Positions 6,198 through 10,607 of a stretch of DNA of 10,607 nt are shown piece after piece. The position numbers and the translations under genes are program-made. The number at the start of each line of letters is the position of its first letter. Position 1 is the first letter of the stretch. Where the stretch lies: positions 1-10,607 of the forward strand of contig CAYFTS010000229.1 in NCBI GenBank assembly GCA_964346135.1. The letters are read 5' to 3'. The stretch comes from B1-G15 sp964346135. Lineage in GTDB: Archaea; Thermoproteota; Bathyarchaeia; Bathyarchaeales; Bathyarchaeaceae. The notes under the pieces are model-generated. The model saw nothing but the letters and a program-made list of their open reading frames with translations, did no database searches and was not told the origin of the DNA.

Positions 6198-7226
6198 ATG
6201 AGAGCTGCTCTATTATACGGTGTAAAAGACCTGAGAGTAGAAACCATTGACAAGCCAGAAGTAGGATTAGGCGAAGCTTTAGTGAAAGTCAAAGCAGCAA
6301 CAACCTGTGGAACAGACATAAAAATTTTTCAAAGAGGATACGTAAGCGGGGTCATCCAGTGTCCCACAGTTTTCGGTCACGAGTGGGCTGGAGATGTGGC
6401 AGAAGTCGGTGAAGGGGTATCGTGGCTTAAAATTGGGATGCGGGTTAGAGCGGGAAACAGTGCCCCCTGCCTACGATGCAAAATGTGTCAAAAAGGTAAC
6501 TACAATCTATGTGAAGATATGATTTGGTTGTGGGGAGCCTATGCAGAATACGTTAAGGTTCCAGCACGTATGGTTAGGGTTAACATGCAGGAAATTCCTC
6601 CCCACCTAAGCTATGAAGAGGCAGCTATAACTGAACCCTTAGCCTGTGTACTTCATGGCATAGAAAAAGCCAAGGTAAAGTTGGGAGACACTGTGGCAAT
6701 TATAGGTGCTGGACCCATTGGGTTCTTACATTTGCTGACCGCTAAAAAAATGGGCGCAGAAAGAGTGATAATTAGCGATCTTGTTGACGAACGTTTGCAG
6801 TTAGCTCAGAAACTCGGCGCTGACGAAATCATTAACGCCAAACAAGAAGAACCCGTGGAGAAAGTTAAACGACTCACCGATGGCTATGGGGCAGACGTAA
6901 TAATCGAAGCAATAGGACTTCCAGCTACATGGGAACAAGCATTAAGAATGGTTAGGAAAGGAGGAACAGTCCTTGAGTTCGGCGGATGCCCGCCAGAGAC
7001 AGAGATTAATGTTAGAACTGAGCTACTCCACTACGGGGAAGTGACTGTTCTAGGAACGTTTCACACAACCCCCGCACACTTCAAGAAAGCCTTAAATCTC
7101 ATAGCATCTGGAACCATCAACGTGAAGCCACTGATAACCAGAAAAATGAAGCTGGATGAGATAAAAGACGCGATTAAAATATTAACCACATCAAAAAGCG
7201 ACCTAAAAATCGCCATACTTCCTTAA
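6198..7226 (+). CDS. second zinc-dependent medium-chain dehydrogenase
   Basis: This is a paralogue of the preceding enzyme with the same architecture. Catalytic zinc ligands are Cys37 (TTCGTD) and His61-Glu62 (GHEWAG), with Glu146 in TEPLACV. Structural zinc ligands are Cys91, 94, 97 and 105. GAGPIG lies at 170-175 and Asp194 favours NAD. It is clearly divergent from its neighbour, so this is not a recent duplication. An in-frame ATG at 6183 would overlap the upstream stop by 8 bases and add five residues (MSRGK). The ATG at 6198 is preferred because AGAGG lies a few bases upstream and the product then begins MRAALLYG, aligned with MKAAMYHG of the paralogue. Closest recognisable relatives are sorbitol/threonine/galactitol-phosphate-type enzymes. 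The substrate is unknown. Confidence 0.9.
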   Translation: MRAALLYGVKDLRVETIDKPEVGLGEALVKVKAATTCGTDIKIFQRGYVSGVIQCPTVFGHEWAGDVAEVGEGVSWLKIGMRVRAGNSAPCLRCKMCQKGNYNLCEDMIWLWGAYAEYVKVPARMVRVNMQEIPPHLSYEEAAITEPLACVLHGIEKAKVKLGDTVAIIGAGPIGFLHLLTAKKMGAERVIISDLVDERLQLAQKLGADEIINAKQEEPVEKVKRLTDGYGADVIIEAIGLPATWEQALRMVRKGGTVLEFGGCPPETEINVRTELLHYGEVTVLGTFHTTPAHFKKALNLIASGTINVKPLITRKMKLDEIKDAIKILTTSKSDLKIAILP

Positions 7227-7275
7227 CAGCTACATGGGCATAACACAAGCATTGTATAGTCAGGTATGAAAAGAG

Positions 7276-7285
7276 TTTTAATTAA
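7276..7285 (+). promoter_or_regulatory. TATA box of pyrG
   Basis: TTTTAATTAA lies 38-47 bases before the ATG at 7323. Transcription would start near 7305, leaving a leader that contains GAGG (7312-7315), seven bases from the ATG. This supports the later start and an own promoter for CTP synthase. Confidence 0.45.
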
Positions 7286-7322
7286 GACCGCAGTTATGGT
7301 TTTGTTATTGCGAGGAAACGCG

Positions 7323-8948
7323 ATGGTTAAGTTCATTTTTGTGACCGGCGGCGTACTTTCCTCTGTTGGCAAGGGCATAGTAACTTCTTCCATTGGAAAG
7401 ATGCTTCAAACGCGAGGTTACAAAGTAACCGTGATAAAGGTCGACCCATACGTGAACGTTGACGCAGGCACAATGAACCCCTACATCCACGGAGAAGTCT
7501 ACGTGACAGAAGACGGAGGCGAAACAGACCTTGACCTAGGCGGGTACGAAAGGTTTCTAAACCTCAACTTGCCCAAAGAAAATAACATCACAACTGGCCA
7601 AATATATCAAGCAGTTATCGGCAAGGAACGAAAAGGCGACTTCTTGGGAAGATGTGTCCAAATAGTTCCCCACATAACCGACGAGATTAAACATCGAATT
7701 CGTTTAGTTGCAAATCAGTCAAAGGTTGACGTCGTCTTAACCGAGTGCGGAGGAACCGTTGGAGACATAGAGGGCCTCCCCTTCCTCGAAGCGATTCGCC
7801 AAATGCGTTTAGAAGAGCGTTTTGAGAACACGTTATACGTTCACATCGCTCTAGTTCCAATTTTAGATGTCACAGGAGAAATGAAAACAAAACCTCTCCA
7901 GCACAGCGTAAACGAGTTGCGCCGCATCGGAATTCAACCCGATACAATAGTCGCTAGAAGCCGAAAAATGATTGATTCTGAAGCTCTTCGAAAAATAGCG
8001 TTGTTCGGCACCATCCCAGAGACCGCTGTGTTCTGCTCCTACAACGTTCCCTCCATCTATCAAGTTCCACTGATATTGGACGAGCAGGGCATGGGCAAAT
8101 ACGTCTGCAAACGGCTTGGGTTACTGGAACGAAAGCCTGACTGGAGCGAATGGAAACAATTTGTAGACTCGCTTCTGAATCCCCGTTTTGAAGTTAAAAT
8201 AGCGTTAATTGGTAAGTATGCTGGTTTGGTTGACAGCTACGTGAGCATGAACGAGGCGTTACGACACGGCGGCGTAGCTTGTCAATCTCAAGTTTCAATC
8301 GATTATTTTGAAGCAGAAACTTTTGAACGAGCCCCAAGCAAGTTGGAACTTCTCAAAAATTACAACGGAATCTTTGTTCCATATGGTTTTGGCCCCAGAG
8401 GAACCGAAGGCAAAATTAAGGCAATCCGTTTTGCACGCGAAAATAATGTGCCGTTTTTAGGTATCTGTTATGGTTTTCAAATGGCAGTTGTAGAGTTTGC
8501 CCGCAATGTTTGTGGACTAGAGCAGGCAAATAGCACAGAAGTCAATCCAGATACCCCTAATCCCGTGATCGATCTAATGCCTGAACAGAAAGGCGTCAAA
8601 CGTAAAGGCGCGACAATGCGTTTGGGCGCTCACAAAATTGTGGTTAAGAAAGGAACTTTGGCACATAAACTGTATGGTGCTGAGGAGATTTATGAGCGTC
8701 ACCGCCACCGATGGGAGGTTAACCCAGACTATTTGGGCATTTTGAAAAAGCATGGGTTAGTGTTCTCGGGCAAAAGTCCTGATGGTCAAAGAATGGAGAT
8801 TCTTGAATTGCCTGACAAGTTCTTCTTATTTGCCTCTCAGTTTCACGGCGAGTTCAAGAGTCGACCAGGCAATCCAGACCCGGAGTATTATGGGTTTATC
8901 AAGGCTTGTCTAGATAAAAAACTGGGGAAACAAAAACTGGAATTTTGA
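7323..8948 (+). CDS. pyrG: CTP synthase
   Basis: CTP synthase makes CTP from UTP with ATP and glutamine, the last step of pyrimidine nucleotide synthesis. The N-terminal synthetase domain shows FVTGGVLSSVGKG (6-18), KVDPYVNVDAGTMNP (39-53), GGETDLDLG (65-73), GGTVGDIEGLPF (143-154) and KTKPLQHSV (188-196). The C-terminal glutaminase has Cys382 (GICYG), His508 and Glu510 (QFHGEF), plus HRHRWEVNP near 460-468. The frame opens at 7266, but the extra 19 residues are unlike the family. The ATG at 7323 has GAGG seven bases upstream and gives the usual MVKFIFVTGG beginning and 541 residues. Several near-invariant glutaminase residues differ: PYGFG for PGGFG, GICYGFQ for GICLGMQ and FHGEF for FHPEF. 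The catalytic residues themselves are kept. The flippase-like gene follows after 16 bases, probably in the same transcript. Confidence 0.96.
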   Translation: MVKFIFVTGGVLSSVGKGIVTSSIGKMLQTRGYKVTVIKVDPYVNVDAGTMNPYIHGEVYVTEDGGETDLDLGGYERFLNLNLPKENNITTGQIYQAVIGKERKGDFLGRCVQIVPHITDEIKHRIRLVANQSKVDVVLTECGGTVGDIEGLPFLEAIRQMRLEERFENTLYVHIALVPILDVTGEMKTKPLQHSVNELRRIGIQPDTIVARSRKMIDSEALRKIALFGTIPETAVFCSYNVPSIYQVPLILDEQGMGKYVCKRLGLLERKPDWSEWKQFVDSLLNPRFEVKIALIGKYAGLVDSYVSMNEALRHGGVACQSQVSIDYFEAETFERAPSKLELLKNYNGIFVPYGFGPRGTEGKIKAIRFARENNVPFLGICYGFQMAVVEFARNVCGLEQANSTEVNPDTPNPVIDLMPEQKGVKRKGATMRLGAHKIVVKKGTLAHKLYGAEEIYERHRHRWEVNPDYLGILKKHGLVFSGKSPDGQRMEILELPDKFFLFASQFHGEFKSRPGNPDPEYYGFIKACLDKKLGKQKLEF

Positions 8949-8964
8949 ATTGGTGCAATAATAA

Positions 8965-10041
8965 ATGGCAACGGAAAAGCGTTTGTTGGTAAAGAGAGGC
9001 ATTCCTTTCGTATTGATTAGTTTGTTAATTTTTGTTGTTTATCTGTTCTTCTTCGTTGGTATAGAGAACATTCTGATGATTCTTCAACAGGTTGATCCCG
9101 TCTACTACTCGCTGGCGATACTCTGTGTTTTGTTAAGCGTGTTCTTTTACTCTCTAGCTTGGCAAAGTCTACTTAATCTTCTCTCAATAAAGGCATCATT
9201 TCAAAAGACCTTTCTGTATGTTTGGGTGGGAACGTTTGTTGACCTTCTGGTTCCAGCGGAATCGGTGAGTGGGGAGATCTCCAGAGTTTACTTAATGTCG
9301 AAAGAAATGAGTGAAAACGCGGGTAAGATTGTGGCGTCGGTGGTAAGTCACAGGGTTCTTACTATGGCAATCACCCTAGGCAGTTTGGTCATCGGATCAG
9401 CGTTTTTCATTCTGAAATATGAGCCTACTGGGCTAGTGGTTATTTTCATAACTGTTATAGCAGTTTGCACCACCATTTCATTGGCTTTGTTAGTATATTT
9501 GTCCTTTAAGAAAAGAGCAACTAGAAGAATAGTGAATTGGATAGTGCACTTGCTTGTACGTATTTTCAGGGGGCGTTGGCAGCTAAGTCGCTTGAAATCG
9601 CAAGCACAAAAAATGTTGGATGCTTTTCATCAGGGTATTAATGTTTTAGGCAAGCATCCGAAAGGCCTAATTTGGCCCGTTACCTTTTCCATGATCGCTT
9701 GGTTCTTTAATCTACTTCTAACCTTTTTGGTTTTCATTTCTCTCGGAGAATATGGAATTTTATTGAGCGCTATAATCATCGTGCATTCTATCAGCGCTGC
9801 TATTCAAGGGATTCCCGTGGGCGTTCCAGGTATGACGGGTTTTGTACAAATAATTATGGCTAGTCTTTACACGTTGCTACTGTTGCCTCAAGGCATAAGT
9901 CATGCTACCACCGTTACCGCAACCATGTTAGTGTGGATAATTACTTTTTGGTTCAAACTCTTTGTGGGTTTCGTGGCAGTACAATGGGTTGGGATTAAAA
10001 CTCTGATGGGCGACACAAGTGAGAGTTCAAAAACAGAGTGA
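8965..10041 (+). CDS. flippase-like integral membrane protein (UPF0104/YbhN family)
   Basis: This is a polytopic membrane protein of 358 residues with about seven or eight hydrophobic segments, roughly at 12-32, 45-68, 122-148, 154-178, 238-262, 264-284, 290-308 and 318-340. The LVPAESVSGEISRVYLM stretch (near 95-111) and the IPVGVPGMTGFVQ stretch (near 281-294) match the two conserved regions of the lysylphosphatidylglycerol synthetase TM-region/UPF0104 family, which includes archaeal AglD-associated proteins and bacterial MprF flippase domains. No catalytic aminoacyl-transfer domain is present. A role in moving or modifying lipid-linked intermediates is inference. The ATG follows pyrG by 16 bases with GGTG ten bases upstream. 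The gene converges on a glycosyltransferase remnant, which fits a cell-surface theme. Confidence 0.82.
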   Translation: MATEKRLLVKRGIPFVLISLLIFVVYLFFFVGIENILMILQQVDPVYYSLAILCVLLSVFFYSLAWQSLLNLLSIKASFQKTFLYVWVGTFVDLLVPAESVSGEISRVYLMSKEMSENAGKIVASVVSHRVLTMAITLGSLVIGSAFFILKYEPTGLVVIFITVIAVCTTISLALLVYLSFKKRATRRIVNWIVHLLVRIFRGRWQLSRLKSQAQKMLDAFHQGINVLGKHPKGLIWPVTFSMIAWFFNLLLTFLVFISLGEYGILLSAIIIVHSISAAIQGIPVGVPGMTGFVQIIMASLYTLLLLPQGISHATTVTATMLVWIITFWFKLFVGFVAVQWVGIKTLMGDTSESSKTE

Positions 10042-10072
10042 AAAACTCAAAAAATAAATTAAACCCAAACCG
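10041..10072 (-). terminator. T-rich terminator of the glycosyltransferase gene
   Basis: On the minus strand the stop at 10105 is followed by a GC palindrome and then by a T-rich run (GGTTTGGGTTTAATTTATTT, then TTTGAGTTTTT). Palindrome plus T-rich tract is a plausible transcription end for the minus-strand gene. The plus strand is A-rich here and offers no terminator to the flippase-like gene. Confidence 0.4.
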
Positions 10073-10088
10073 CTATGCGCGCGCATAG
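10073..10088. repeat. perfect 16-base GC-rich palindrome
   Basis: CTATGCGCGCGCATAG is a perfect palindrome lying between two converging genes. Its first 13 bases recur at 211-223. As RNA it folds to a hairpin in either direction; on the minus strand it precedes a T-rich tract. A protein-binding site is also possible. Confidence 0.5.
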
Positions 10089-10104
10089 ACTCACCATATA
10101 TAGC

Positions 10105-10607
10105 CTAAACTGTTTTCTGGATAATTGCTGTTCCGTGGTGTGTCATTTTTTCCCATTTCATTGGGTAGTGAAACACTTCTTCGAGCTGGCTTAGCATTCT
10201 TATTATATCAATTACATAAAGGAAGCAAAGTCTATGGAGTACACCGTATAATAGGAGGGATCGTTTTTCTTTGGTATCCATAGATAAGGCATAAGCAGCT
10301 GCAGCTACTTCCAATATAATAAAAGCCAAGAACCAAAAGATGTAGATGTAAGGAATTGTTTGGAAAAAGTCAAGTGCTATCCCGATCTGGGTGGTGATAT
10401 TTGGAGGCCCGTGTCCTCGGTTAGATGATGACTGACTTGGTGCCCATTCTGGGGGACCACCTAGTATTCTAGGTTGATAGATTGTGTAAGGCGATATTGG
10501 GTTGAATCAGAAGACTAACAACCACATCATGGTGAAGAATGTGAACCAGGGGTAGATTATACCATTGAATATCGTCCAGGACATTACAGAGGTACCAGTA
10601 CGTCCGT
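10105..10607 (-). pseudogene. glycosyltransferase family 2, C-terminal membrane part with internal stop
   Basis: The minus strand encodes the C-terminal membrane region of a processive-type GT2 enzyme; the catalytic domain lies beyond the window. From the edge the frame reads GRTGTSVMSWTIFNG and IIYPWFTFFTMMWLLVF, then TGA at 10507-10509. It resumes in the same frame as FNPISPYTIYQPRILGG and continues through a Pro/Ser-rich loop, a helix at IPYIYIFWFLAFIILEV, another at LLLYGVLHRLCFLYVI, and a tail with YPMKWEKMTHHG. Ending in W-x-K-x-x-HG is typical of GT2 membrane synthases. No ATG, GTG or TTG occurs in the 59 codons after the TGA, so the downstream part is not an independent gene as it stands. 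A TGG-to-TGA change would explain it. A sequencing error or real inactivation are both possible; other genes here use TGA as stop. Confidence 0.68.

Noticed and set aside
10507..10509. TGA as selenocysteine or reassigned Trp codon
   Set aside because: Two neighbouring genes end with TGA, the protein family has no selenoproteins known to me, and no insertion element was recognised. A mutation or read error is simpler.

Overview
The window looks like chromosomal DNA of a mesophilic to moderately thermophilic archaeon. The best guess is Bathyarchaeia or a close Thermoproteota relative. The domain call rests on TATA-like boxes about 20-35 bases upstream of several starts, frequent TTG/GTG starts, short GGAG/GAGG ribosome binding sites, a one-finger C2H2-type microprotein, a DUF5658-like membrane protein and a flippase-like UPF0104 protein. 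The lineage call is inference; there is no rRNA or ribosomal protein here to anchor it.

Layout. 1-227: 3' end of a CBS-domain protein (+). 420-752: small three-helix membrane protein (-). 787-799: a TATA box readable in both directions. 898-1035: coiled-coil microprotein (+), followed by a hairpin. 1233-1340: a 35-residue zinc-finger protein (-) with its own TATA box and an adjoining perfect dyad. 1568-4681: a tight three-gene operon for E1-alpha, E1-beta and lipoyl-bearing E2 of a 2-oxoacid/acetoin dehydrogenase complex, with no E3 gene in the window. 4697-5051: a cupin gene (-) broken by a frameshift. 5165-7226: two overlapping zinc-dependent medium-chain alcohol/polyol dehydrogenases. 7323-8948: CTP synthase, then a flippase-like membrane protein to 10041. 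10105 to the window end: the C-terminal membrane part of a family 2 glycosyltransferase (-), interrupted by an in-frame TGA.

How the genes may work together. E1-alpha/E1-beta/E2 decarboxylate a 2-oxoacid, or cleave acetoin, and pass the acyl or acetyl group through lipoate to CoA. The E1-alpha has the sequence style of acetoin dehydrogenase AcoA. Together with downstream MDR dehydrogenases of the butanediol/sorbitol/threonine type, the layout recalls bacterial acoABC-adh loci for 2,3-butanediol and acetoin catabolism; this is a hypothesis. E3 would have to be supplied from elsewhere. The flippase-like protein and the damaged glycosyltransferase face each other and suggest a cell-surface glycan or lipid function.

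The most useful points beyond routine annotation are the frameshifted cupin whose missing second half reads perfectly in the next frame, the glycosyltransferase with an internal TGA and no alternative start for 59 codons after it, and the zinc-finger gene with an operator-like palindrome. Corrected starts are proposed for the DUF5658-like gene, the second dehydrogenase and pyrG. No RNA genes, CRISPR arrays, insertion sequences or clear integration sites were seen.
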